DNA of 64,000 nucleotides from the NCBI GenBank assembly GCA_041395945.1, contig JAWKZN010000003.1, forward strand, positions 124,001 to 188,000, given 5' to 3'. The notes beneath the pieces are model-generated. The model saw nothing but the letters and a program-made list of their open reading frames with translations, had not been told where the DNA came from and made no database searches. Shown here in pieces: positions 1-7,469 of this stretch. The DNA is from Pseudomonadales bacterium. GTDB taxonomy: Bacteria > Pseudomonadota > Gammaproteobacteria > Pseudomonadales > Azotimanducaceae. Made by a program: the position numbers and the translations under genes. Every line of letters starts with the position of its first letter. The first letter of the stretch is position 1.

Positions 1-278
1 TTGCCTGAGTAAAGCACAGCGTCGTTGAGAACTTTTCCACCTTCGAGTACAGGCCATTGCCCCGCTGTCACGATGCCGCGTAATGTAATGTTGTCTTTGT
101 CGATGTAAACGGTCTCAGCATAGGTACCGGGATGAACAAGAATGCTGTCTCCGGGTTCTGCACCCGTAACAGCTTTCTGAATACTGTCACCATCCCGAAC
201 TTCGATCTCCGCACCGGGAGCATACGAGCCCAATACCAGCAGACTAAAACCAACGGCTGTACTCAGAATTGCTTTCAT
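1..278 (-). CDS. Secreted right-handed beta-helix protein, N-terminal part (cut by window edge)
   Basis: Reading from an ATG at 276-278 on the minus strand gives an open frame that runs off the window after 92 codons. The protein begins with a short basic start and a hydrophobic stretch typical of a signal peptide, then reads VRDGDSIQKAV, AEPGDSILVHPGTY and ETVYIDKDNITLRG. This pattern (index of events, pay-off 'hPGTYxExVxIxKxnItLRG') is typical of the first coils of NosD/pectate-lyase-like parallel beta-helix proteins. An AGGA ribosome site lies 7-8 bases before the ATG. The substrate cannot be inferred. It is followed on the same strand by nothing in this window; the MauG-like gene lies 17 bp upstream and may be cotranscribed. 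Confidence 0.6.
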   Translation of the reverse strand, partial: MKAILSTAVGFSLLVLGSYAPGAEIEVRDGDSIQKAVTGAEPGDSILVHPGTYAETVYIDKDNITLRGIVTAGQWPVLEGGKVLNDAVLYSG

Positions 279-295
279 CAAACTGTTCCTGACTA

Positions 296-1483
296 TTATG
301 GAGTTGAAATAGGATCATCCGGCCGTCTGCCGGTCGGCACCAATCCCGATGGCACCCGGAGCGGCACGACCGGTGTGAATGACTGGTCTGACAGTGTCCG
401 CAGAAAAGACACCAGAAGATCCAGTTCCGAGTCGCTCAATCGAGGCTCCCAGATGTGCCAGTGAAGATGAAGGTCTTCGTTTGCAGGCACGGCATGCCCA
501 CGCCCGTCGGTATAGAACCTGACTGCTTCACGCAGGTCACTAAAACGACCGGAGTGCATGTATGGTGCGGTGAGTGCGATGTTGCGCAGGGACGGCACTC
601 TGAATCCGCCTCGCTGTGATCGTTCTCCCGTGAAAGCTCCTTCACCCGCATCGAACGGGACGCCCGGCGGTTCCGGTGTACCGATTACGGCGATCTCCTG
701 ATTGGTGAACAGAGGCGGTGTGTGACACTCCGAACAGCGGGCGACAAATGATCGGAAAATGTTCAATCCCTCGATTTCCTCGTCCGTGAGTGCGGCGGGA
801 TACCCGTGTGCATAGTGGTCGTAGCGGCTGTTCAAAGAGATCAGGGTTGATTCGAAGGCTGCAAGCGCCCTGTATACCTGCGCCGGGGTGATCTCCGGCT
901 CACCAAAGGCGATTTCAAACAGACGCCGATAGTCCGGGCTGGCATTCAGTTCGCGGATGAGTTCTGCCTCCGAATTACCCATCTCATCAGCTGCAAACAG
1001 AGGACCGCGTACCTGATCTTCAAGTGTGGATGACCTGCCGTCCCAGAACAGCCGGCGCAGAAACGCTACGTTCCACAATGAAGGCGCTGAACGGCGGACT
1101 TTTTCACCGGTGATGCCGATGCTTCGATCACGTCCATCGCTGAAGCCATAGTCCGGGTGATGGCAACTCGCACAGGACAGGGTGTGGTCTGCAGACAGCA
1201 ACGGATCAAAGAAGAGATACCGACCGAGATCGATCTGCTGTGGCCTGAAGCCGTCTCTGGGGGGAGGCAGTCCCGTTCTCAGGCCGCCGACACCGGCGCC
1301 CTGCAGAGAGTCGTAAAGAAGGTAGAGCGTTCGCAGGCTGCAGCCATCGTCTACCAGCTCGAACCCGGGTGGACAGGCAGTGTCAAGCTCATACGGCTCT
1401 GCGGCGCCGCCGCTCAGCTCCAGAGCGAAACCGGCAAGAGAAAGGGTGCTGCAGATCCACAGCATTCGCGATCCTGGAGACAC
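296..1483 (-). CDS. Di-haem cytochrome c peroxidase / MauG-family protein
   Basis: A 395-residue protein with two c-type haem sites, CASCH at residues 104-108 and CSECH at 250-254, in the arrangement of the bacterial di-haem cytochrome c peroxidase/MauG family. Family landmarks are present: LGRYLFFDPLLS before haem 1, SAPSLWNVAF and FWDGR after it, and PSLRNIALTAPYMHSGRF in the C-terminal half. The start is a GTG; an ATG at codon 7 (1463-1465) preceded by AGGA would give a cleaner signal peptide (MLWICSTLSLAGFALELSGG). Members act in the periplasm, reducing peroxide or oxidising a protein or small-molecule partner. The residues after the N-terminal signal contain two extra Cys (37 and 48) that could form a disulfide. 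The partner and true electron donor are unknown. Confidence 0.85.
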   Translation of the reverse strand: MSPGSRMLWICSTLSLAGFALELSGGAAEPYELDTACPPGFELVDDGCSLRTLYLLYDSLQGAGVGGLRTGLPPPRDGFRPQQIDLGRYLFFDPLLSADHTLSCASCHHPDYGFSDGRDRSIGITGEKVRRSAPSLWNVAFLRRLFWDGRSSTLEDQVRGPLFAADEMGNSEAELIRELNASPDYRRLFEIAFGEPEITPAQVYRALAAFESTLISLNSRYDHYAHGYPAALTDEEIEGLNIFRSFVARCSECHTPPLFTNQEIAVIGTPEPPGVPFDAGEGAFTGERSQRGGFRVPSLRNIALTAPYMHSGRFSDLREAVRFYTDGRGHAVPANEDLHLHWHIWEPRLSDSELDLLVSFLRTLSDQSFTPVVPLRVPSGLVPTGRRPDDPISTP

Positions 1484-1612
1484 TGACCATCACCCCCCGC
1501 TGCCGTACATTTCAGTTTATGCCTTCAGTCCCGTACTGTGATTTGACCTGGGTCAACTCCTGTACCGGGTAAACGGCGGAAGATTACGGATCCTGGAAGG
1601 AAAGGAGCTGGT

Positions 1613-2071
1613 GTGAATCTCGAATTCCTGATGGATTATCACGCGGATCTCGCACCGGCTCAGCCGATCGGAAAGGGCCCTCTGGGAACGCGGAGCATAC
1701 ATGAAGTAATCGGGGGTACGTTCGCAGGACCCAGGCTGCGCGGCGAAGTACTGACCTGCGGCGGTGACTGGCTGTTAACTGATGATACCGGGGTTGGCAG
1801 GCTCGATGTACGTGCGACATTCCGTACACACGATGGCGCCCACATCTATATGCAGTACTTCGGCATAATCGAACTCAACGACCAGTCTGCAAAAGCAGTC
1901 AGCGAAGGCGGGAGTACGGAATATGGCGAGCACTACTTCGCGACACAACCTCGATTCGAAACCGGTGATGCACGCTACGGCTGGCTCAACCGTATTGTTG
2001 CCGTAGCGGAAGGCAGAATCAGGCCGAATGCTGTGGAGTATCGTGTTTACGCATGCAATCCCGGCGTATGA
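1613..2071 (+). CDS. DUF3237 (UPF0311) family protein
   Basis: A 152-residue protein starting at GTG, with AAAGGAG six bases upstream. The pattern PIGKGPLGTRSIHEVIGGTF, a GPRLRGEV segment and GGDWLLTDDTGVGRLDVR are the hallmarks of DUF3237, a small beta-barrel family with no established reaction. The C-terminal half has FETGDARYGWLNRIVAVA, the usual closing segment of the family. DUF3237 genes often sit near flavin or short-chain oxidoreductases in catabolic clusters, and this one lies about 1.2 kb before a GMC oxidoreductase on the same strand. The length fits a single-domain member, so it is complete. The function is unassigned. Confidence 0.8.
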   Translation: MNLEFLMDYHADLAPAQPIGKGPLGTRSIHEVIGGTFAGPRLRGEVLTCGGDWLLTDDTGVGRLDVRATFRTHDGAHIYMQYFGIIELNDQSAKAVSEGGSTEYGEHYFATQPRFETGDARYGWLNRIVAVAEGRIRPNAVEYRVYACNPGV

Positions 2072-2128
2072 TTCCAGGCTGGTCGAGGGTGTAAGCCACT
2101 TGTACAACAGCCAGCCACGGAGGGACCG

Positions 2129-2482
2129 ATGAAGCTACTCGAACGCCTGTTTGGGTCCAGATACAACAAAGATATTCCCTATTCGTATCACGCCAGCTAC
2201 CGGATCTTCGACAATTCCGACGAATTGACCAGTGACTGGGTCGGTACTACCTTCTGCGCTGTCTGCAATCATCTTCGGAAAATCGGTGTGCAGCCGGCCA
2301 ATGTCACGATCTACGAGTGCTATGCGGGCAGCAGAGTCGCAATGCCGAAAGAATCGTACGCTGATGAAGACGGTGAGTGGCTTCTCCAGGACAGCCTGTG
2401 TCAGGCTCACGTTCGATATGGATCGCCCGGTGCATTTGAAGACTGCAAATTCAATGACCGCGACAAGCTCAGAGTGATCTGA
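2129..2482 (+). CDS. Hypothetical protein
   Basis: A 117-residue soluble protein with a good ribosome site (GGAGGG, 4 bases before the ATG), which is the main reason for accepting it as a gene. It has no signal peptide or membrane segment. Visible features are a short amphipathic N-terminus (MKLLERLFGSRYNKD), three Cys (47, 64 and 91), and a mildly acidic C-terminal half. I do not recognise a family. It sits 57 bp after the DUF3237 gene and before the GMC cluster, on the same strand, so it may share their transcript. The antisense frame over it looks like a shadow. Confidence 0.6.
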   Translation: MKLLERLFGSRYNKDIPYSYHASYRIFDNSDELTSDWVGTTFCAVCNHLRKIGVQPANVTIYECYAGSRVAMPKESYADEDGEWLLQDSLCQAHVRYGSPGAFEDCKFNDRDKLRVI

Positions 2483-2635
2483 GGATCCGCCGGAGAAACC
2501 GCTCTGGGGCGTCTGATGACGACAGCCAGACACTAACCGACCGCCACGTCAGCCTCAGACACCGGATCTCAACTGTGTTTCTGTGCGAAGGCGGTTGCGA
2601 TAACTCTCCGCTGACGGTACTCGGCGTGGACGTGA

Positions 2636-3256
2636 ATGCCTGTTTATCGCATGAACCTGGTAATCCCGTTTCTGTTGGCTTCAGATATGAAACACCCTGA
2701 GTATTTCAATGAGCGTTCGCTACTGGAAATCCGCGCCAGCCTGCCAGTAACAGCCACAGCAGCCGATTCTGAAGAGGATGGTGTGTTCCTCCAGCCCATA
2801 CCCCTGACCGGCAATTTCTTTTCAGACTCGCACCGGAAAACCATCGACGCTGTTCAGATGCAGCTGTTCCCGGACGACGGCAACGGGCCCAGTGCCCGCG
2901 ACCTCAACGCACTGCCTTACCTCGAGTGGGCAATGATCGATCCGGTCAATCTGGGTGATGGCGACCCGTCGTTTCTCGCAAACGGCGCTGAATTGCTCAA
3001 CAGGCTTTCATACGCGGTTCGGGGTTCCGGGTTCGCCGAATTGCAGGAAGATGCGCAGAACGAACTCCTGCACCAGCTTGCCGGGTCGAAGACCGGTGAG
3101 AACTGGCTGTCACTCCTGATGTTTTATCTGACAGAAGCGCTTGCGCTCGATCCATACTACGGCGGAAATCCTGACATGGTCGGCTGGCTGTGGCTGGAGC
3201 ACCGGCCCGGCTTTCCCAGGCCGGTAGCCGGCAAGTCCTATCGTGACTTTGAATAA
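2636..3256 (+). CDS. Gluconate 2-dehydrogenase subunit 3-like protein
   Basis: A 206-residue protein whose C-terminal part reads FYLTEALALDPYYGGN followed by PDMVGWLWLEHRPGFPRP. This is the signature of the gluconate 2-dehydrogenase subunit 3 family (PF13618), the small partner of membrane GMC dehydrogenases. In characterised gluconate/sorbitol-type enzymes this subunit accompanies the FAD subunit and is needed for its export or stability. No clear Tat or Sec signal is visible at this start, which is unusual because many homologues are exported. The ribosome site is weak and a second Met at residue 6 is an alternative start. It lies 21 bp before the GMC gene and probably forms a complex with its product. 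Confidence 0.75.
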   Translation: MPVYRMNLVIPFLLASDMKHPEYFNERSLLEIRASLPVTATAADSEEDGVFLQPIPLTGNFFSDSHRKTIDAVQMQLFPDDGNGPSARDLNALPYLEWAMIDPVNLGDGDPSFLANGAELLNRLSYAVRGSGFAELQEDAQNELLHQLAGSKTGENWLSLLMFYLTEALALDPYYGGNPDMVGWLWLEHRPGFPRPVAGKSYRDFE

Positions 3257-3277
3257 CATCCCGGCACAGCCCATCAG

Positions 3278-5005
3278 ATGACCAGCGTGAAGACCCCGGC
3301 CACTCAATACGACGTGTGTGTCATCGGAAGCGGTGCGGGGGGAGCGCCCATCGCCTACGAGTTGAGCAGAGCGGGATATCGAACGGCCGTCCTCGAAAAA
3401 GGCGGATGGTACGATGAAGGCGACTTCAAAAAGGACGAAAAACTCTCGCGAAGAAGGATCTTCCGTTCGAAGCTCGGCGAAGAACCACAAGTGCTCGTAC
3501 AACGGGATGGCGCAGGCCGCTGGGCTGATCAGAAAACCGCCCGATTCTGGGGCGGCAGTATTGTTGGCGGCGCCAGCAACTTCATGAGCGGATATTTTCA
3601 TCGTCTCAAGCCGCAGGATTTCCGTCTGCTCTCTGAGTTCGGACCGATAGACGGCGCGAATATCGCCGACTGGCCGATCGAGTACGACGACCTGGAGCCG
3701 TACTACACCAAAGTCGAAGGGCTGATCGGGGTTTCGGGAGCAGTCGTTGACCATCCCAGCCTCGAGCCTCGATCAACACCGGATTTTCCTTTCCCGCCAA
3801 CTGCGGAACACCCGATTGCGGGCTGGTTCGACAGAAGTGCACGCGAACTCGGTCTGCACCCGTTGCCGCTGGCACGCGCAATACTGAGTCGGCCCTTCAA
3901 CGGCCGCGATGCATGTGAATACTCCGGATACTGCGGCGGCTATGGATGTCGCTCAGGCGCGAAAGGCAGCGCGAGGGCTGCACTGCTGAATGAAGCTGTT
4001 GTGACAGGACGGTGTGACGTCGTCACCCACGCCAAGGCTTATCACATCAACACGGACAGCCGTGGCAACGCCGTATCCGTCGACTACTACAACGGCCACG
4101 GAAACAGCATACGGGTGCACGCCGCTGTCATTGTTGTTGCCTGCTATTCGATCGAATCGAGTCGACTGTTACTTGCCTCTGTGGGTGAGAAACACCCCCA
4201 TGGGATCGGCAACCGCTATGGTCAGCTCGGTAGAAATCTGCACTGCTGTGCCGGAGGGACCGGACACGGCATCTTCGATCTGACTCAGCTCACACGTCAG
4301 CAGGCAGCCGGGCTGAAGCAGAGGGGTCCGTTTTTCAATCGTGCACTTCAGGACTGGTACTTCATAGATGATGAAACCGCTTTCAGACAGCGCATGAAGG
4401 GCGGCACGATCGATTTCGTCTTCGACTCACCCACTCCCACCGCGGATGCCAACACGCTTAAATGGGATCAGGACCATCGCCTGATATGGGGCAGCGCATT
4501 CAAACAGCGGCTGAAATCACATTTCACCGAATCCAGCGACTTCAAATTCGAAGTGTTCTGCGACTGGTTGCCCACCGATGACTGCAATGTCAGCCTCGAT
4601 GGCGCGACGACCGACAAATGGGGCTCCCCTGTCGCGCGTGTGCAGATCCACAACCATCCTCATGATCTGAAGGTGGCCGGCTACCTCGTCGACAAAGGGG
4701 TTCAAGTCATGAGACAGATGGGCGCACATCGATACTTCGGCAACGCGTTCACCGCCCCGACGACGAATCTGATAGCCGGTGGACTGCGTTTCGGCAGAGA
4801 TCCTGAAACCTCCGCCCTCGATCGCGATTGTCGGGTCCATGGTACCGACAACCTTTTCGTAACCGATGGCAGCTTCATGCCCACCGGAGGCAGTGTGACG
4901 CCGACATGGACGATCTACGCGAATTCCTTCCGAGTGGCCGACCGTATCGTCGCGGACCTCGGCGGCACCAGAACGCCGGTTCCGGAACCGGACCAGGCAA
5001 CATGA
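3278..5005 (+). CDS. GMC-family FAD-dependent oxidoreductase (gluconate/sorbitol dehydrogenase-like)
   Basis: A 575-residue flavoprotein. The N-terminus carries the Rossmann FAD motif GSGAGGAPIAYELSRAG from residue 17, followed by VLEKGG. The FAD-contacting segment FWGGSIVGGASNFMSG follows, and the C-terminus has TDGSFMPTGGSVTPTWTIYA, the usual GMC flavin-capping end. A central cluster CEYSGYCGGYGCRSGAKGS resembles the Cys-containing segment of gluconate 2-dehydrogenase alpha subunits, where nearby Cys residues may hold an Fe-S cluster. The likely substrate is a sugar acid, polyol or other alcohol, oxidised with electron transfer to a carrier, not to oxygen. Neighbours are a subunit-3-like protein upstream and a ferredoxin 7 bp downstream. 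No cytochrome c subunit is nearby, so the ferredoxin is the likely acceptor. The exact substrate is unknown. Confidence 0.92.
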   Translation: MTSVKTPATQYDVCVIGSGAGGAPIAYELSRAGYRTAVLEKGGWYDEGDFKKDEKLSRRRIFRSKLGEEPQVLVQRDGAGRWADQKTARFWGGSIVGGASNFMSGYFHRLKPQDFRLLSEFGPIDGANIADWPIEYDDLEPYYTKVEGLIGVSGAVVDHPSLEPRSTPDFPFPPTAEHPIAGWFDRSARELGLHPLPLARAILSRPFNGRDACEYSGYCGGYGCRSGAKGSARAALLNEAVVTGRCDVVTHAKAYHINTDSRGNAVSVDYYNGHGNSIRVHAAVIVVACYSIESSRLLLASVGEKHPHGIGNRYGQLGRNLHCCAGGTGHGIFDLTQLTRQQAAGLKQRGPFFNRALQDWYFIDDETAFRQRMKGGTIDFVFDSPTPTADANTLKWDQDHRLIWGSAFKQRLKSHFTESSDFKFEVFCDWLPTDDCNVSLDGATTDKWGSPVARVQIHNHPHDLKVAGYLVDKGVQVMRQMGAHRYFGNAFTAPTTNLIAGGLRFGRDPETSALDRDCRVHGTDNLFVTDGSFMPTGGSVTPTWTIYANSFRVADRIVADLGGTRTPVPEPDQAT

Positions 5006-5012
5006 ATCTGCA

Positions 5013-5318
5013 ATGAAGCGCTATTCGCTTTTCAGCAATCCTGCGAACCTCAGCGGTTTCAGGGTCACAGTGGCCAGTTCGGGACGCTCCGTGTTCGTAC
5101 CGCCCGGCTGCAGTATTCTGGATGTACTCCTGAGGGCCGGGATCAAAGTCCCATTCAACTGCGGGGACGGGAAGTGTGGTGTATGCGAAGTTCGCGTCGT
5201 CCGGGGAACGCCCGATCACCGCGACTCGGTACTGACCGAGGCGGAAAAGGCCGGCAACCGCTCGATTATCGTCTGCTGTTCAGGATCCCTGAGTTCCGAG
5301 CTCGTGCTGGATCTCTGA
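5013..5318 (+). CDS. Plant-type [2Fe-2S] ferredoxin
   Basis: A 101-residue protein with the plant-type [2Fe-2S] signature Cys50-x4-Cys55-x2-Cys58 (FNCGDGKCGVCEVR) and a final ligand at Cys88 or Cys89 (IIVCCSG), about 30 residues later as in the family. The segment CSILDVLLRAGIKVP is the usual alpha-helix before the cluster loop. There is no signal peptide, so it acts in the cytoplasm or as a tightly bound subunit. It starts 7 bp after the GMC gene stop, which strongly suggests cotranscription and electron transfer between the two. The double Cys at the fourth ligand is a small oddity. Confidence 0.9.
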   Translation: MKRYSLFSNPANLSGFRVTVASSGRSVFVPPGCSILDVLLRAGIKVPFNCGDGKCGVCEVRVVRGTPDHRDSVLTEAEKAGNRSIIVCCSGSLSSELVLDL

Positions 5319-5468
5319 GCAGCGGGGCCGGTCTGCGCAGGCGCCTCGCAACAGGCATTTTTATCACGCCGAACAGCGTCATCCCCGTTTCGCCCGCTAC
5401 CCGCAGCCCTCCCGTTGTCTGCCACGTGCGCCGGAGCTGGCAGACGGCAGCAGATTTCCAGTCATGGG

Positions 5469-5497
5469 TTGCAGGCAGCTGATCCCGCAGATAAGAT
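5469..5497 (+). promoter_or_regulatory. Sigma-70-type promoter of the TetR/RbbA-like operon
   Basis: TTGCAG at 5469-5474 and TAAGAT at 5492-5497 are separated by exactly 17 bp, matching the -35/-10 consensus at 4 of 6 and 5 of 6 positions. The predicted start of transcription is near 5504, giving a leader of about 120 nt before the TetR ATG. The -10 box lies inside the palindrome at 5492-5517, as expected for an autorepressed gene. The 306-bp gap between the ferredoxin stop and the TetR start holds no other feature I can support. Confidence 0.65.
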
Positions 5498-5517
5498 AGT
5501 AACCAGTTACTATCTTA
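5492..5517. promoter_or_regulatory. Perfect palindromic operator (probable TetR-family binding site)
   Basis: A perfect inverted repeat: TAAGATAGTAAC, spacer CA, GTTACTATCTTA (12-bp arms, 2-bp spacer). It overlaps the -10 box and the predicted transcription start of the operon whose first gene is a TetR-family regulator. TetR regulators usually bind such palindromes next to their own gene and repress it, so the inference is autorepression and control of the downstream exporter. Confidence 0.75.
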
Positions 5518-5624
5518 ATGGTTTCGTTCATGGTCGTCGTACCTCAGCTGGAATGGTTAGCGCTCAGTCGGGATGGCGAAAGTCCAGCCAGCGCGCCGCA
5601 TGCCGAAGCCAACGAGAAAGCGAC

Positions 5625-6233
5625 ATGAGTTCTGACCGGAAACATCTTCCGGCCGATGAGCGGCGCGCAGTAACTGTGAAGGCTGTGGTGGAGCTGGCGG
5701 GATCGCGAAACCCCAGCGAAATCACCACGGCCGCCATCGCGAAGCACATGCAGCTGACTCAGGGCGCCCTGTTCCGGCATTTTCCCAATAAAGACGCCAT
5801 CTGGCAGGCCGCCATGGAATGGGTCGCGGGGCGACTCCTGAGCCGCATTGATCAGGCGGCTGAGCAGGTCGATTCACCCCTGGCAGCCCTGGAAGCGATG
5901 TTCATGAGTCACGTCGAGTTCGTGGTCGCTCATCCCGGCGTGCCCAGAATGATGTTCAGCGAACTGCAGCGTCCTGGATCGACACCCACCAAGCGCATGG
6001 TCCAGACGCTGATTCAGCACTACGGAGAACGCCTGCAGCGCCTGATCGAGAGGGGCAAAGACCACGGCGAGGTATCGACCGCACTGGACACCCAGGCCGC
6101 AGCAATGCTGTTCATCGGCACAATTCAGGGGCTCGTCATGCAGTCACTGATTGCAGGCGAAGTGCAGCGCATGCTCATCGACGCGCCTCGAGTGTTTGCC
6201 ATTTACCGCCGCGGTATCGGGAACACACCATGA
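5625..6233 (+). CDS. TetR-family transcriptional regulator
   Basis: A 202-residue regulator starting at the ATG preceded by GAGAAAG. The frame is open further upstream, but that extension crosses the promoter and operator and has no family similarity. The N-terminal helix-turn-helix spans about residues 30-55 (EITTAAIAKHMQLTQGALFR then HFPNKDAIW), the TetR signature. The C-terminal ligand domain has LAALEAMFMSHVEFVVAHPG and the RMMFSELQ segment common in regulators of efflux systems such as E. coli CecR (YbiH), which controls an ABC exporter with a HlyD adaptor. Here the downstream genes are the same type. It likely binds the palindrome at 5492-5517. The inducer is unknown. Confidence 0.9.
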   Translation: MSSDRKHLPADERRAVTVKAVVELAGSRNPSEITTAAIAKHMQLTQGALFRHFPNKDAIWQAAMEWVAGRLLSRIDQAAEQVDSPLAALEAMFMSHVEFVVAHPGVPRMMFSELQRPGSTPTKRMVQTLIQHYGERLQRLIERGKDHGEVSTALDTQAAAMLFIGTIQGLVMQSLIAGEVQRMLIDAPRVFAIYRRGIGNTP

Positions 6234-6282
6234 AATCCCGAGAGGGGAATCACCAGCTATCAGCCGCCGGAGAGAAGCAATC

Positions 6283-6729
6283 ATGACCATACACAAGCAG
6301 CGCACCATCTGGATTTCAGCGATCTCCGTGATCGCGCTCGGCTTCGGTCTTCTGACCATCAGGGAAGGCGGTATGGTCCTGTTCGGCAGCGAAGCAGCGC
6401 GCGCCGCAGCTGGTAATTTCGTCCCCTTCGTCCTCTGGTTCAATTTCATCGCGGGATTTGTCTATGTCATCGCCGGTGCCGGTCTATGGATACAGCGTCG
6501 CTGGGCCGCGTGGCTGGCCGTCGCCATTGTTACATCGACAGCGCTCGCGTTCGTGGCTTTCGGGGTGCATGTGTTGCTCGACGGAGCGTATGAACAACGG
6601 ACCCTGATTGCCATGAGCCTGCGGACACTGATCTGGGCGGCGATAGCGGGGATAGCGTGGCATCAGCTGCTTCAACACGAGCCAGCCGGCGCCGATGCTG
6701 ACGCCCCTGATGGGATCGACCAGCCGTGA
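6283..6729 (+). CDS. Small integral membrane protein, four predicted TM segments
   Basis: A 148-residue protein with a GGAGAG ribosome site. Hydrophobic segments lie at about residues 8-25, 45-67, 73-97 and 105-125, giving a compact four-helix membrane protein with a short polar tail. I do not recognise a named family; similar short 'DUF4345/membrane' proteins are common in exporter operons. Its stop overlaps the start of the amidotransferase by 4 bases (GTGA), so the two are translationally coupled and part of the TetR-controlled operon. The role is unknown. Confidence 0.75.
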   Translation: MTIHKQRTIWISAISVIALGFGLLTIREGGMVLFGSEAARAAAGNFVPFVLWFNFIAGFVYVIAGAGLWIQRRWAAWLAVAIVTSTALAFVAFGVHVLLDGAYEQRTLIAMSLRTLIWAAIAGIAWHQLLQHEPAGADADAPDGIDQP

Positions 6730-7469
6730 ACATCCGGTGCCTGCAGCATGTGCCCTTCGAAGGACCAGGATATATCGACGAGTGGGTCGGACGCGGCCAG
6801 CACCAGCTCGACGCAACTCGGCTCTATCGTGGCGAACAGCTGCCGACGATTGAAGATATTGACATGCTCGTGGTGATGGGAGGCCCTATGGCCATCCACG
6901 AGGAACGCAGTTATCCCTGGCTAACCGAGGAAAAACGGTTCATTGAGCGGGCGATCGCCGCAGGTTGCAGTGTGCTGGGCGTCTGTCTGGGATCGCAACT
7001 CGTCGCCGATGTTCTCGGCGCGAAGGTGTACGCCAACAGCAATAAGGAAATCGGCTGGTTTCCGATCGAACGGATGGGGGCAGCATCCACGAGCGGTTTG
7101 TTCTCTCTATTCCCCGAGCGGATCGAAGTGTTTCACTGGCATGGCGACACCTTCGACATTCCAGCCGGCGCTCTGCACGTCGCACGCAGCGAGGGTTGCG
7201 TAAACCAGGCCTATGTCTACGACGAGCGGGTCGTTGGCCTGCAGTTTCATCTGGAGGCCACTCCGGCCAGCGCACAACAACTCATCGCCCACTGCGCAGA
7301 GGAGATCGTTGAGGGTCGTTACATCCAGACGGCGCAGGAAATGCTCGAAGACCCACACCGGTTCGCCAACATCAATCGCGTCCTGCACGACCTGCTGGAC
7401 CGGCTCGCGGCCGGAACCCCGGACCGGCGCCCACCAGGGGGACGGGCAGGAGGGACATATGCCTCGTAA
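6726..7469 (+). CDS. Class I glutamine amidotransferase (GATase1-like)
   Basis: A 247-residue stand-alone GATase1 domain, like the YjgD/GuaA-like amidotransferases. The nucleophile elbow is LGVCLGSQLVADVLGAKVY (Cys87), and the remaining triad is in GLQFHLEATP (His175, Glu177), so the catalytic residues are intact. FHWHGDTFDIPAGA is the usual conserved mid-segment. It would hydrolyse glutamine or a related gamma-glutamyl amide; without a synthetase domain the acceptor is unknown. The start is GTG within a 4-base overlap with the membrane protein gene, and its end overlaps the HlyD gene by 11 bases. An amidotransferase inside an ABC export operon may act on the exported compound or detoxify it. 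Confidence 0.9.
   Translation: MNIRCLQHVPFEGPGYIDEWVGRGQHQLDATRLYRGEQLPTIEDIDMLVVMGGPMAIHEERSYPWLTEEKRFIERAIAAGCSVLGVCLGSQLVADVLGAKVYANSNKEIGWFPIERMGAASTSGLFSLFPERIEVFHWHGDTFDIPAGALHVARSEGCVNQAYVYDERVVGLQFHLEATPASAQQLIAHCAEEIVEGRYIQTAQEMLEDPHRFANINRVLHDLLDRLAAGTPDRRPPGGRAGGTYAS

Noticed and set aside
5415..5624. N-terminal extension of the TetR regulator
   Set aside because: The open frame upstream of 5625 crosses the promoter and operator and adds 70 residues unlike any TetR protein.
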